Shown piece by piece: positions 14,236 through 26,078 of a DNA stretch of 64,000 nucleotides (position 1 is its first letter; each line of letters opens with the position of its first letter). The DNA lies in assembly GCF_002776525.5 (NCBI RefSeq), contig NC_045441.1, forward strand, positions 90,295,298 to 90,359,297, in the 5' to 3' direction. Origin of the DNA: Piliocolobus tephrosceles. Lineage: Eukaryota > Chordata > Mammalia > Primates > Cercopithecidae. The notes beneath the pieces were generated by a model. That model was not told the DNA's origin and made no database searches. It saw only the letters and a program-made list of their open reading frames with translations. Position numbers and translations under genes: made by a program.

Positions 14236-14690
14236 TGACAGAAAGACGTGCAGTCTGTGAGAGGGTGGATAATGGATGAGAACAGTCTTTGCACACATTA
14301 CATACATTCACATGCTCATTTAAAAAATACCGCTTAGAAAAAGGCTTCACCAGCAAGAAAACCTATAGTATGCATGAAAAAAAACACACACACTTTAATT
14401 TGGAGTCCTTTAAATTTGGTCTTAATTGCATATTCATTCTTTTGTGGCTTCCAGCTTCATTTCTCTGCTCTCAGAGTTTCTGATGTTTTTTAAACTCACA
14501 CATTTTATTTCCCTTTTTAAGGTCTAAATGAAAGATCTTTAGGGTATTTCTTGTTGTTCTCATTTACCCAGAATTTAGCAGGCTATGTATTTAATGAAAT
14601 ATTACTCTAAAATATACAATAGAAATTTAACAATTTATTTACACATTTAATTACAAATACTAAAATTTCTCATAAAAATGACTGTGAAGT

Positions 14691-14780
14691 GGGCCGGGTG
14701 CAGTGGCTCACGCCTATAATCCCAGCACTTTGGGAGGCCGAGGCAGGCGGATCACGAGGAAACATGTTGAAAACCCCGTC

Positions 14781-14820
<40 letters not shown>

Positions 14821-14980
14821 AGCCAGACATGGTGGCAGGCGCCTGTAGTCCCAGCTACTTGGGAGGCTGAGCCAGAAGAATGGCGTGAACCCAGGAGGTG
14901 GAGCTTGCAGTGAGCCGAGATGGTGCCACTGCACTCAAGCCTGGGCAACGGAGTGAGACTCTGTCTCAAGAAAAAAAAAT
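14691..14980 (+). mobile_element. Alu with internal deletion, expanded A35 linker and perfect target duplication
   Basis: Starts gggccgggtgcagtggctca and ends with an A-tail. The left arm lacks about 35 nt between gatcacgagg and the gaaaaccccgtctct stretch. The A-rich linker between the arms is a pure A35 run at 14784-14818. Perfect 17-bp target duplications flank it at 14674-14690 and 14975-14991, indicating a fairly recent insertion (AluS/Y age). Confidence 0.97.
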
Positions 14981-15404
14981 GACTGTGAAGTACTATCAAT
15001 AGAAGATATTGTATTTCCTTCAGATAATTATGCTAAAATTTCTAGTTTATATTTACAAATTAGATAATGTTCCTAAATTTGAAATGAAAATTTTCAACTA
15101 GCTGATTCTAATGAAGAGTATCTTATGATGTGAGAGCGTTTAAATAAATTAGGAGGTTAAGCAGAAGGAATATTGCTTTACACAACGTCAACAGAATTAC
15201 ATTCTAATTGCTCTATGTAAAAGAAATGTGTTTTTGTTTAAGGAAAAGAAAATTACTGACCAGACTAAAACAATATGCTGACATGTCAAAAGCTGTTGTC
15301 TATGTAAGACATTTAAGGAGATGTGCACCTTACAGTATTTTAATCTAGCTGAGGAAAAAACTGGAATAAAAATGCGCTTGCTAATTCAGTTCTCATTCAT
15401 AAAT

Positions 15405-15545
15405 TGATTTGACCTTCACACCAACCCTATAGGCAATCTAGGATCCTTATATAGCTATATTCATTTTTTTAGATGAACAGATGCACAAGAAGTTAAATGA
15501 TTTGTTTTAAGTAGCATGTTGTGCCAGTGATTGTGATTCTAGGCT
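15405..15545 (-). mobile_element. MIR-like fragment, antisense
   Basis: The sequence accaaccctataggcaatct followed by ttttttagatgaacagatgc and aagttaaatgatttg follows the antisense MIR layout but is strongly diverged. Confidence 0.4.
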
Positions 15546-16818
15546 ATCAAAACCATTAATAATTTATTTTGTTTTGATAATACTAAGAAGAGAAACTTAG
15601 AGTGCTTGAAGGATAAAACAATATTTTGACCTTGGGCTCCTATATTTCTGAGGTTTCTTATATAAAATACAATCCTTCTCCCTCCTCAAATCTTACAATT
15701 ATCATTTTATTTCAAGTGACATTAAATCCTTCAATTAGTAGACAGGATATTAGATCCTAGTGTCTTCTATTCCCCTTGGATTACCCTTATTTTCTTTAAT
15801 AATAAAGTGGATTTCTTCTGAGCTCCTCCCCTGTGCTCCACAATTTGCAGATTTCATTAAAGCAGAACAGCTGTGTTCTGGGCATTGGCCAGGTGCACAA
15901 TCTGCAGGAAACTAAAGCGATAGGGGGCAAGGCCGGAAATCTCAGTAATACAGGGGCTAGACAACTGACAAGGACAAGGACCTTTTCACATTTGTACCAA
16001 ATTAACTGTAGGAATAAGGCTTATCTCCTCATCAAGGTCCTTGTGTGCCTCGGAGCCTTCTGCCCTCCCATCCTCAGTGGGAGGTAGATTCTTGTGCCCG
16101 AGATATGATTAGGGAGATTAGATTTGGTCTTCCCATCTCCCTGTACCTTATTAATCTTTCATTTACATTGGGATTAGATGAGATTCCATTAGCCAAATCC
16201 ACTGAAAAGATTCATTCATTTTAATATTTATGCACACTGTCTTCTCCTTAAAGTGGATTCTTTTTTTCCCTGTGCACTTAATTAGATCAGTAGGTTTCTT
16301 CTTATTAACATCTTTCTTTTCAGAGATTAGGGTTGGTGAATAAAATTAGTGACATCTGGCTCAGCTTATCTGATAATGCAACTCTTTTCATGACTACGTT
16401 ATTTATATGTTGTGAAATGAACATTTGTCACAAAAGATATCTTTTGTTTAGAATCATATTTACAATAAGTGCTGAATCTAAAACTAAACAAAATCTCTAA
16501 GATTCTATGATTGTCCAAAAATGAAAGGTGTGGAGGAGGTAACATTTAAGGGCACTAAAAACTAGATTTGAAACCCTTGCCTGCTTAAGGAAGAGAATAG
16601 TAAGTTTCCAAAACTAACATGAAAATTTGCCCAACCCAAAGAGTGCCAAAATGTAGAATAAAATATAGACAAAATTTACTATCACAAAGAAATAGTTTTA
16701 AATATATAAACTTTTATTTTCCAGAAGTTTACTGTGGTTTTTTATTGACACTATTCATTGGGTACACTGCTTTTTTCCCCCTCAAAGTTGATCAATTGTA
16801 TTTGTAGTTATACTTGAA

Positions 16819-17028
16819 CAGGGTTTCTCAACTTAGGCACCATTGACTTTTTAGGATTGATATTTCTGTGGGTTCTATCCTGTGCATTGTAGGATGTTTA
16901 AAGCATCTCTGGCCTCTACTCACTAGATGCCAATAGCATCCAGCTAGTCATGACCATGAAAAATGTCCTAGACATCACCAAATGCTCTCTGGGATGAAAT
17001 ATAGGTCTTAATTAGGAACCATTATGCT
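16819..17028 (-). mobile_element. MER5-like hAT-Charlie element, antisense
   Basis: Begins cagggtttctcaacttaggc, contains tcctgtgcattgtaggatgt, gcatctctggcctctactca and ctagatgccaatagcatcc, and ends attaggaaccattatgc. This is the MER5A reverse complement with short terminal inverted repeats. Confidence 0.8.
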
Positions 17029-17129
17029 ACAAAGGTATAGGCAATCTTGTTTTTTTGGATTTAAAATTCTAGATAATAAGAGCTACACAAAAAGTTTCGA
17101 AAGCCTAGAAATAAATAGCTCATAAGCAG

Positions 17130-17350
17130 GGATATTGGAATCTAGTATACTTGTTTGAGTGCCATCTCTACAGCTTGCACTGTGTGATTTTTGTATAACC
17201 TTTTGAGATTTTATTTTTGTTATGTAAAAGGGAAGATAATACTAATATTCCACTTAAAGTGTCATTTTAAAAGTTACATGATGCATAAGAAATCATTAAT
17301 ACTTGGCATGAAGTAAGTGATTAATATTACTAAGTTTGTATTTGTTATTA
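17130..17350 (+). mobile_element. MIR, sense, decayed
   Basis: The segment has a gtgtgatttttgtataacct / ttatgtaaaagggaagataa / ttggcatgaagtaagtgatt order that follows a sense MIR (splicing-tract-like, counts, then cttggca...taagtg). Low identity. Confidence 0.45.
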
Positions 17351-17639
17351 GTAGCAGTAGTTTGAATATGCTAATTTTTATCTCAATGCAATAGTGTAAT
17401 AGAATAGTATAAATTACATGAAATAGTAAACATATTTGCCTGTTTTCTTGCTTTACTTATTTAACTGTATGATATTTGGTATTGTTAAACAAAAGTAATT
17501 TTTAGTATCTTGTCCCTTACATATCTTTAATAGCTACATCTCTTATCAAAGACTTATTAAAGTTATTTTATATTTTCAGTAAGTCATAACAAATGTTTTT
17601 TCTCTTTTTTCTTGCATAAATATGCTTTATTAGAAAGCT

Positions 17640-17930
17640 GTAGGTAAGGGTACAAAGATTCAGTTTTAAAAGATGTGTAATTTCTGGAGACCTAATAATA
17701 TACAGCATGGTGAGGAAAGTTAACAATATTGTATTATAATTTTCTAGGAGGATATATCTAAAATTAATTCCCCTAACTTCTACCCTAATGGTAGTTATAT
17801 AGAGGTGATGGATAAGTTAATGAACTTGATTTTGATGATGATTTTACAACATACAGGTATTTTAAAACATCACATTTCTTACTTTATACAATTGTATATG
17901 TCAATGACACCTCAATAAAGCTGTTACAAA
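17640..17930 (+). mobile_element. L1M 3' end, sense
   Basis: tacagcatggtgaggaaagt, agaggtgatggataagttaa, catcacatttcttacttta and the terminus cacctcaataaagctg are diagnostic of an old L1MA/L1MB 3' untranslated end. Confidence 0.75.
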
Positions 17931-18800
17931 AGCTGTAGTTGACTTTAGAAAAAGCATTAACATTTTTCAGTCACATGGTGCCATCAATGTATGGTGAGGC
18001 CTTGGCCCTGAATAAATCAAGAAAATGTATTCAAACTTAATTCAGACTTAAGAGGGAGCAATAGTGCAACATTTTATTGGTTGAAGTTTGCAGAAGAATG
18101 TTGGATTCAGAGCTCGTCAAATATTAGAATATCTGTATTCCTTGTCGTAAACAAGCTATGGATAGAAGAGTCGTGTCTTTTAGAAGAATTAGCAGCAAAT
18201 GTAAGGGGTTTCTTTTGTGCTGTTACAAATTAGATTTTTCTTTCTTCCCTTGAGAATCCAGACTGAACAATAGAATACTCTAAAAGAGCGAATTGCTGAA
18301 CACCAAGGCCATGTTTTTAAAAACTAAGTAAACAAAGAATAGAGATGTATGCTTGGCATTCTGAATCAATTATCAGTGAAAACCTGTTATGCCATTCAGA
18401 ATAGAGGCCTCAAAGTCAAGGTTTGCTTTCCAAGCATTCACTGCTTTTAGGAGGCTTGGCCTTGGACATCTATAAAAGACTTAATTTTTACAAAATCGAA
18501 TTTTCTAACAGGGATAAAGATCTTCATTTCTTAAAAGTTGACAGAAAATGAGAACTAATTGTACTCCTAATCTAATAAAATTAGCTAAATTTGTCAGTAA
18601 CTGGTAGTAGGTTCAAGGCTAGATTGTCATTGAATGGTCTTCTATAGTGAAAAAATATTGACCACTTGTACTTCTAATCTCATCTGAAGCTAGCAACTGG
18701 AAGTGTATATGAATGTAAAGCATTACTATTTGTCAGGGGTAGGGAAGAAAAAGAGGGCAACTGTTGAAATAATATATAATAAATAATGTATCATATAGAA

Positions 18801-19107
18801 CAAAGGTCCCCAACCCCTGGGCCATGGACTGGTCCGGGTCCCGGACCTGTCAGGAACTGAGCCACACAGCAGGAGAGCATTTCTTCCTGAGCTCTGCCTT
18901 CTGTCAGGTGAGCAGCAGCATTAAATTTTCATAGGAGCATGAACCCTGTTGTGAACGGCACATGTGCGTGATCTAGGTTCCATGCTCCTTATGAGAATCT
19001 AATAATGCCTGATGATCTGAGGTGGAATAGTCATCCCAAAACCATGTCTCACCTCCATTTCTGGAAAAATTGTCTCTAACGAAACCAGTCCCTGGTGCCA
19101 AAAAGAT
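18801..19107 (+). mobile_element. MER1-like hAT-Charlie element, near full length
   Basis: Starts caaaggtccccaacccctgg, contains gaactgagccacacagcagg, aatgcctgatgatctgaggt and gaaaaattgtctctaacgaa, and ends ccctggtgccaaaaaga. Its ends are recognisable but diverged. Confidence 0.8.
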
Positions 19108-20499
19108 CATAGAATATATAATTGAGAATATAAAATACAATATAATTTTAAATAATACCAATTTATAGAATATCATTCACCTGTTATATAAGTTATTAAA
19201 TATATCTCGCCAAATAAAAGGATTTTTATGGCCAAAAATATTATGTTTTTTTCTAAAGAAAATTTATTCTGGAATTTTTATATTGAACATTATTTGGCTA
19301 CTAATTTACATTGTTATTTCCACAATTAAATAAAATCCTTTGAATTGTGAATTTTTGCTCTGGACATTCAAATAAAGATTATGACTTATAGAATAATAAT
19401 TGCATTTTAAAGTCTTTGTAATATACAATGACAAATGAAAACTTTTTTGTTGAATTTCATTGAAATTTATTGAACTTTAGCGAATCAGAATTCCACAATT
19501 ATTTTTTGAGATCAGGTTTTTTTATGAATGAAAAATACAGTTTCATAATCTAGAGTAATATTTGCTGAAAATAATTTTCCAAGGAATTTGGCCTTGTTTT
19601 ATTTTCCTGTTATGAAAGAATCACGTTTTATACCTTTTATTTTTTAAACTACAGTGTCAGGAAAATAGGAGAGACTAAAAATACTTTCTAAGAATAGAGA
19701 AAGGCACCAGCATAACCACATAAACTCTTTATAATATAAAACAAAGGATCTCCTGAAAACAACTTTTAACTTTAAAAAGCACTTGACTTGCCCGGTGGTA
19801 ACCAGAATAGTTTAAAAAAATCTTCCTAAATAAACTCTACCCTCACATTTAGAGACACAGAAACAGAGATGGGGGTTAAGGGGCATCCTGGGGAGAGATA
19901 GAGGCAAGGGCAGAAAAAGAGATAATGTGTGTGTAAGTACAATGGAAATGACAGAGCACAATTCATATCCAGGAAATGACATAAACTTGTTTTAGCACGG
20001 CCAGTATTGTGCATTTAGTGTTATATTATTCCATCATCTACAGATTACCCTCTTATTTCAGCATTATTTATCCTGGGTGCGCTAATAGCATAAAGATGGA
20101 GAAATGTTGGGCACCTTAGTAAATCTGGATGAGCTATTTAATTTTATAAGGTTAAGAAGAAAAATAATCTGGTCTTTTCAAGGTACCAAAGTAATATAGG
20201 TTTATTAGTCAAATATAATTCATAATGTGGATCAGAAAAATATAGACAGATAATGCAAGGTCTAAAATAGTATTTATTCTTCCTTGTTTGCTTTGATGCT
20301 TTATATATTTTCTTTTCCCTTTTTTTAAGCTGCTTTCAATATTATTTGAGAAAAAGCTTTCCTAGTGAAACCATCTAATCCTACTTTCTAGTTTTGGTAT
20401 TTTAAGGAATTTGAATGGTATAATTGAATGAATGATTCTTGCTCTATAATACTCTGATGAAGAACTGGAGACCCATATTCTGTACATAGTACAAATCTC

Positions 20500-20595
20500 T
20501 TGAAGAACATTGTTCATTGAACACCGTGTGAATGTTGGTAGGTAGATCCAGTCAAACTGCCCTCTACAAAGGCTGTAGTAATTTTGCATTCCTAT
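20500..20595 (-). mobile_element. old L1M-like fragment, antisense
   Basis: cagtcaaactgccctctaca followed by aggctgtagtaattttgcat is the antisense form of a common L1 3' region motif. A related copy occurs at about 22777-22850. Confidence 0.35.
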
Positions 20596-22338
20596 GGTAG
20601 ATCCTCTTTGAATTTTGATTTCTAGATATCCATAAAAAGACTATGAATGATAGGATAATGAATGCATTAAAAAGTCCCTGTAACTATATACTAACACATG
20701 GAAGTATCTGTATTCTTACATCTTACTACACATTGAGTATTATCACATTTATAAACCAAACATGTGATAGGTGTGCAACACCAATACTTCCATTCTGAGT
20801 CAAATTTCAAATCAGTTCTAGTGCCTAGTCCGAGAATCTTTATATTATTTGCTCATTTGTAGATGAACACATCTTGAGAAAAATATTTTGAAATCTACCT
20901 TAGTAATGGCTTGCCTGGTAAAGAAAATTTTCAAAGCATCAACTGGAAATTTTAAAACATATTGCCAGGATAATAGGACTATTTTAGAACTTGTCTTTTT
21001 CTCTCAGTATATAAAAGTATAATTCACAATCAGTGTGTCAGTACCCAATACTTAGTAGCTGTTGAGTTATCAAAACTAACAAAAAGTTAGCAGCCTTGAA
21101 AACAAATAAAACTTTATTAAAAATAACTAGATGTTGTTGCCTAATATGAATGAAAGAATCAAGGAAATTAAAGAGAGAGAATAGATTGGGGATTAATGAA
21201 GTCTATCTGGATCATAAATAAACATTTGTTTAGTAGAATATTACTATAAAAGTCATAAATGTTTAAGAGAAAACACAATGTTCCTCTTTCTATGCTATTT
21301 TGTATATTGATATAAATATTCATGAACAGTGGGTATCAGTTCAGGTTATCTGTGTGAATATAAATTCTCATATAACCAGCCGCTTAGTGTTCATTGGATC
21401 ATGCTTTTGAATATGAATTCTCCAGTATCTCAGATGCACGATGGATCTGACGCAGCTCATGAATATTCACACACACACAACTGATCTTTTTGAAAGTAAT
21501 CGCATCCCTAAAGATGAAAATCTTGTTAGTTTTCAATAATGAGGACTGCGTTAGCATGCTGGTCCCAGAAGAGTTTCACAATCACCTTGTTTTTGTTTTC
21601 TTTTTTGGTAAATGATACAAACTTTAAAATATAAACACATAGGCTGTGCATCTTGTTTCACAGGCACTCTTTTAATTTTACCTTTAAAAAGGCTTGTGCA
21701 TGATTTAACCATGATGGCTTTCATTTCTTTCATTTGCTGTCATCACAGAAAAAAATAGAAGAAAGTTAAGCTGTATCTCCAGTCTTCATCCTAAGCACAT
21801 TTTCACTGTGTTCAGGCTTGGTCAGAGATTGTGAAATGCAAAGTGGCCCAGTCTGCTAATCTCTCGGGGCATGGTGTATATTTTACATAGAAAATTTTCT
21901 ATGTCATGTTTTTGTGTAGAGGGAAAATTATCTTAGGCCAATTCAGTTTTTAGTATGCTAGACTTGAGAAGTTATGATCATGAAGACCTGTGATTATAAA
22001 TTATGTATTATTTTAACGTAGATTATATCCTGCATTATAATTGCTTTGCTTTCATTGTAATGAATGGTATATGTTTGTAATACCTATCCAAGATCAGTTT
22101 CTAGTTATAAATACATATCAAAATCAATCACCTGGCCCTTATCGGCACCGTACTCTATTATTAATAGAACTAACCAGGAGGAAAAAAAAACACCATTGTT
22201 TATGAAGGTAGTGATAAAGTGTCAGCTGGTTGGTTTCAAACACTGATATTGTCAAGCCTCTGAATAAATTTTCCCATTACTAAAATACGTACAATTTTGT
22301 TATGTAAACATAGTTAATAAGCTGTGCTCAACGACAAC

Positions 22339-22358
22339 TTTTTTTTTTTTTTTTTTTT
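22339..22358. repeat. T20 homopolymer
   Basis: A pure T run with no attached retroelement recognised. Confidence 0.9.
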
Positions 22359-22518
22359 AACTAGCAGGCTAATTTATGTTGCTCTGCCTCAGAGAGTCAT
22401 CAATAGTTGATTACTGTGGTCTTAAAACTCTGTCCTAAGGTGCCCCATAGTTTTCCTCAGAACTACCTCTGAGGATAAAAAGGAATACCACTCATACCTC
22501 CTCATATTTTATGTGTCA

Positions 22519-22712
22519 CAGTGGTTCTCAACCAGGAGGGATTTGGCCCACGGGGGCCGTCTGACAGTCTGGAGACATTTTCACTTGTCACAGCTTGGGA
22601 GTGGGGAGGTACTGGTGTCTAGTGGGTAGAGGCCCGAGACGCTGCCAAACGTGTTCACAGGATTAGACCTCACAACAAAGAATAACCTAGGCCAAAATGT
22701 CACTAAGGCTAC
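22519..22712 (+). mobile_element. MER5-like hAT-Charlie element, sense
   Basis: Begins cagtggttctcaaccaggag, contains gtctggagacattttcactt, tctagtgggtagaggcccga and acaacaaagaataacctagg. It lies about 260 bp upstream of the 22976 exon. A 31-nt part of it recurs exactly at 23357-23387. Confidence 0.8.
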
Positions 22713-22975
22713 TGTCATATAAAGTTTTGTTTTCAGAAATTCTCTCCAGAGGATAAATGTCTTGATTTATCATCTTTCAATGAATACTGTGTACATGTTG
22801 GTAGTAGGTTCAGTCAAACTGTCCTCCAAAATGTCGAAAACGTTGATAACCAGTGGATTAGAGTTCTTTTAGAAGTAGAACAATAAGCATATTTAATATT
22901 ATTTTCTAAATAAATGAAGACAGATTCAGTTTTTATTTATAAATTTGAATTAATTGTTTCTCTTTTTTTTGTTAG

Positions 22976-23107
22976 CAACAATTGTGTTAAATGAACTCAA
23001 CTGGACAAGTGCCTTAGATGAAGTTTTCAAAAAAAATCGAGAGGAAGACCCTTCACTGTTGTGGCAGGTTTTTGGCAGTGCCACTGGCCTGGCTCGATAT
23101 TATCCAG
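22976..23107 (+). CDS. CACNA2D1: CACNA2D1 coding exon (about residues 176-220), dCache/gabapentin-pocket region
   Basis: This exon codes for part of alpha2delta-1, the extracellular GPI-anchored auxiliary subunit of high-voltage-activated calcium channels and the gabapentinoid receptor. After two bases that complete a Ser codon, the frame reads TIVLNELNWTSALDEV and continues to LARYYP, ending with the first base of an Ala codon. The peptide agrees with my memory of human CACNA2D1. The acceptor is a T-rich tract ending gttag and the donor is CAG|gtaggt. Length is 132 nt with phase 1 at both ends, so skipping would remove 44 residues without a frameshift. It contains the NWT glycosylation sequon (N184) and residues W205, V207, A215 and Y217, which established structural work places in the gabapentin pocket. 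The open frame can be read upstream to a Met at 22954, but that part is intron. Exon number was not determined from sequence. Confidence 0.97.
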
Positions 23108-23356
23108 GTAGGTGCTTAGTGATTCAATCATTGTCAAGTTCCAGCCTCAATGTTTCTGGAGAATACTCTGTTATCTTCCCTGATAGTGTAAGAAAAAGAT
23201 GACTGTATCACACTACTTATATAAGGAAGGAATATTCCTCTTTACATGGCTTTAGATTGACCACAATCACTTTAAACTGAAATACTTAAGGAGCAACTAG
23301 AGCTGTTAGTACCTGGAATCAGGCCATGCTGCTGTGAGACCATGAGCAGGTATCCT

Positions 23357-23387
23357 TAGTGGGTAGAGGCCCGAGACGCTGCCAAAC
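23357..23387 (+). repeat. second exact copy of 31 nt from the upstream MER5-like element
   Basis: Identical to 22620-22650 for 31 nt (from tagtgggtagaggcccgaga to gctgccaaac), on the same strand and 737 bp apart, with the CACNA2D1 exon between the copies. Similarity stops abruptly on both sides. Confidence 0.9.
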
Positions 23388-24559
23388 ATATAACCTGGAA
23401 CAGGAAATTACCATCAATCTTAAAACAGCTCTGAGATCAAGGCCCAACTGCTCAGCATGCACCAAGCTGTGAGTCACGTTAGAGAATTGAATTGAATTTT
23501 TATAAATTAATTGAAATATTTATCTTCAGGTTTTAGGTCTGTGATTGAAATTTGTAACAAAAGTTTAATGTATTTCTTTAATCAGTAGATGTGGATCTGT
23601 TAAAATGAGTAGGACAAGAAATAAAATGAAATCACAAAGAAAATATAGTTTTTCTTATGTGTCAGGTTATATTACTTCTGAGTCATCTCAGTGATCATAT
23701 ATACTCAATGAAGATGAATATGTTTTATGTTAAAATGAAAAAGTCTCTTTATAAATATGTATTATTGTAAAAAAGTAAGGAGAAATAAATAGTAATTTCT
23801 ATAACAAAACATGAAAAATTAATTCCTAGGACATCCTGAAAACACTTTAAGTGAAATGTCTGTTGGTGTTTTTAACTTCTCCAATTTTTAGTACAAGCTG
23901 GAAAACATAAAATGCAGTTTCTTTGTCAAACATGATCTGAGTTACGGGATACATGCTAGGTAATTTGGCTTTAAATGGCTACAGTATGACTTTAAATAGC
24001 ATAATTCTTCTTGAGACTTGGGTGTCCTAAACATGTTTAACAAATTGAGTTATTCATATAAAAAGTCACAGCAGTAAATAGGGGTTAATAAAAATTAGAA
24101 AGCATAACTTTGGGTTGTAGTATTATAGCAATGAATGTAAGTATCTGGATATCAATGAACCTATCGGTACTCAAATTAGGTAAAGACCATATAATTTGGA
24201 CAGGGTTGCAGATCCCAGATGGTAAAATCAGTAATAATGTTTCCGCATAAGTCCAACACACTAGGAGAAGCCAAGTTTGTATTAAATATTGAAAAAATGA
24301 GTTATAATTAAATATTTGTATTCATATCTGATGGTAATATATCATGTAGTTTATCATTATAATAGGGGAATTTTCCCTTTATGAAATATTGTTTATTTTA
24401 GTAGAACCCTTCTAGACATAATGTTGTTAGTTTATTAACATGTTAAATACTATGTATCAAAAGACTTAAAATTTGAGTATATAATACTTATATAAGATAA
24501 CGTAAAGGAAAAAGACAACACTACTCATGCACATAATAAATCTGATGTAATAAACCTTA

Positions 24560-24613
24560 AAATTATATCAGGTCTTATAAAACATTTATAAATTATAAGG
24601 CCTGATATAATTT
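24560..24613 (+). repeat. near-perfect inverted repeat (21-bp stem, 12-nt loop)
   Basis: Arms at 24560-24580 and 24593-24613 are reverse complements except one position, which would be a G-U pair in RNA. The loop is aacatttataaa. The context is AT-rich intron with no recognised repeat. Confidence 0.85.
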
Positions 24614-25157
24614 AAAATACAGGAAATAGACATCTAATGTTCTGTAATATACAAATGTAAGAATGTATTTGTCAACAACTTACATCATTATGTAGCTTTC
24701 AAGTCTTTTCACATATCATTTATCACAACAATATTCCGTATAGAAGTAAGGCAAAGAAGGAAGTGATAATTAAAAGAAAATTAGGATGATAATGAGCAAC
24801 CAAGAGCACAGTATCAGAGAGAAAATGATGATGTAGAGGAAGAGAGAAAAGGGTTACCAGAGAAAAACAAGAGGAGAGGAAGGAAAGAATGCATCCAAAA
24901 TGGGAGATAAAACATGGGGATCAAGAGGTGGATGGAAAGATAAGTTATATTGTAAACACCTTTCAAAAATGGCTCTTTTAACGAATAGCAGTTAACTTTA
25001 AAAATTACTAATAAAACATATTCTGTAATTCTTTAATTTCAAATGCTATTTGAGGGATGATGGCTTTAATTTTTTAACACTAATCATGTATTTTCAAATG
25101 TGTTGACATTTGTTTGCTTCATCTTGGAAAACGTATTTAGATATTTAGCAGAATTCA

Positions 25158-26078
25158 TGTGGTCTTGATAGAGGCAGGAGACAGACAAAATCTGTGAAGA
25201 TGGGGCGGGTTTCTGGTGAAACACTACCTTCAAGCCGAAGACCGTTTAAAGCCTAGCTGCAAGTTTGGTAAATCCCCGGACCAGATTGAGAACCTCTTTT
25301 CTTATTTGATGTGCTTTCCTCTGATTGAGCCCTGCTCTTCACCTGTTTCACATATACCTACCCTTTCCTAATTGTTTTTTTTACACTGTCACGCCCGCCT
25401 TTGAGTGGTGCCTTTGTTTTAGCCTTTTTTGAATACTTAGAAACCAATCAACATGAACTCTCCATTCTAAGTCCATGAAAACCAACCACACTGAGCAAGA
25501 GAAGATCTGACATCAGGTGGGCAATGACCCTTACATTCCTTCTCCTCTGAGAGCTTTCTCATTGCTCAATAAGATTCTTCTCCACCCTCCCCACCCTTCA
25601 ATTGTCAGCATAGCTCATTCTTTTTGGAAGTGTGACAAGAATCTACGAAATGCGGGTACAAAGGAAGTTGTAACGCTGTGGCCCTCTGCCCTCTGCTGGT
25701 GGAGGGCAGCTGCCCGACACATGTGCTTTGGGGTCAGAGGCACGTTTCCCCATTCGAGGTGCCAGAGTCCACCACGGGAGTCACTTACGACATGCCTTTT
25801 GTAGCCACAAGCCCCACATACAGCCCACTTCTGTGCCAGCACTTGGAATGGCAGACCAGAGCCCAGCACTCACTTGCTCACACACCCCCTCCCGCCAGAG
25901 GCTGGGTGCACAGACACAATGACTGTGGGATCCACACCGGAATGCAGGCCGGGTGCTGACCAGCAGGCAGAGTAGATGGGGTGTCTCCTGCAGTGAACCC
26001 GGGCCCAAGCAAGGACTGGGCAGGGGCATCACCCACCGGAGATCTCTGGCTGGCACAGTGACTGAGGAAAGTCCTGCA
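25158..26078 (+). mobile_element. solo LTR of an ERV1-class endogenous retrovirus
   Basis: A sharply bounded, GC-richer block in AT-rich intron. It contains gatggggcgggtttctggtg and then the LTR-type stretch gagagctttctcattgctca followed by a degenerate poly-A signal (AATAAG instead of AATAAA), then ccttcaattgtcagcatagc and a GC-rich tail. No internal retroviral genes adjoin, so it is a solo LTR. The family (LTR8/LTR12-like) is not resolved. Overlapping open frames on both strands at 25517-26056 are LTR frames, not genes. Ends are approximate and no clean target duplication was seen. Confidence 0.65.
25688..25699 (-). promoter_or_regulatory. CTCF-core motif match inside the LTR
   Basis: gccctctgctgg is an exact reverse-complement match to the CTCF core CCASYAGRKGGC, extended on the minus strand to cctccaccagcagagggc. 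Motif only; binding is not shown. Confidence 0.4.

Larger units (their letters stand above)
1..22975 (+). other. CACNA2D1: CACNA2D1 intron, 3' part (upstream end outside window)
   Basis: AT-rich intronic DNA ending at the acceptor of the 22976 exon. I looked for the preceding exon (the stretch ending HIPTDIYEGS in the known protein) and did not find it, so this intron is longer than 22.9 kb. Stretches where I recognise nothing beyond low-complexity AT runs are roughly 160-4400, 4690-7560, 7770-9190, 12570-14060, 14995-16815, 19110-20500 and 20600-22510. Recognisable repeats are listed separately. No RNA gene or independent coding gene was seen. Confidence 0.9.

Noticed and set aside
14670..14999. 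109-residue minus-strand open frame and its plus-strand partner
   Set aside because: Both are Alu frames, with poly-Phe or poly-Lys from the A35 linker.
22954..23202. 82-residue plus-strand open frame starting with Met and covering the first exon
   Set aside because: Only 22976-23107 is coding. The Met and the residues before the acceptor, and those after the CAG|gtaggt donor, are intronic read-through.
25517..26056. Five overlapping open frames on both strands
   Set aside because: They arise because the LTR is GC-rich and stop-poor. There are no consistent codon signals or recognisable protein families.
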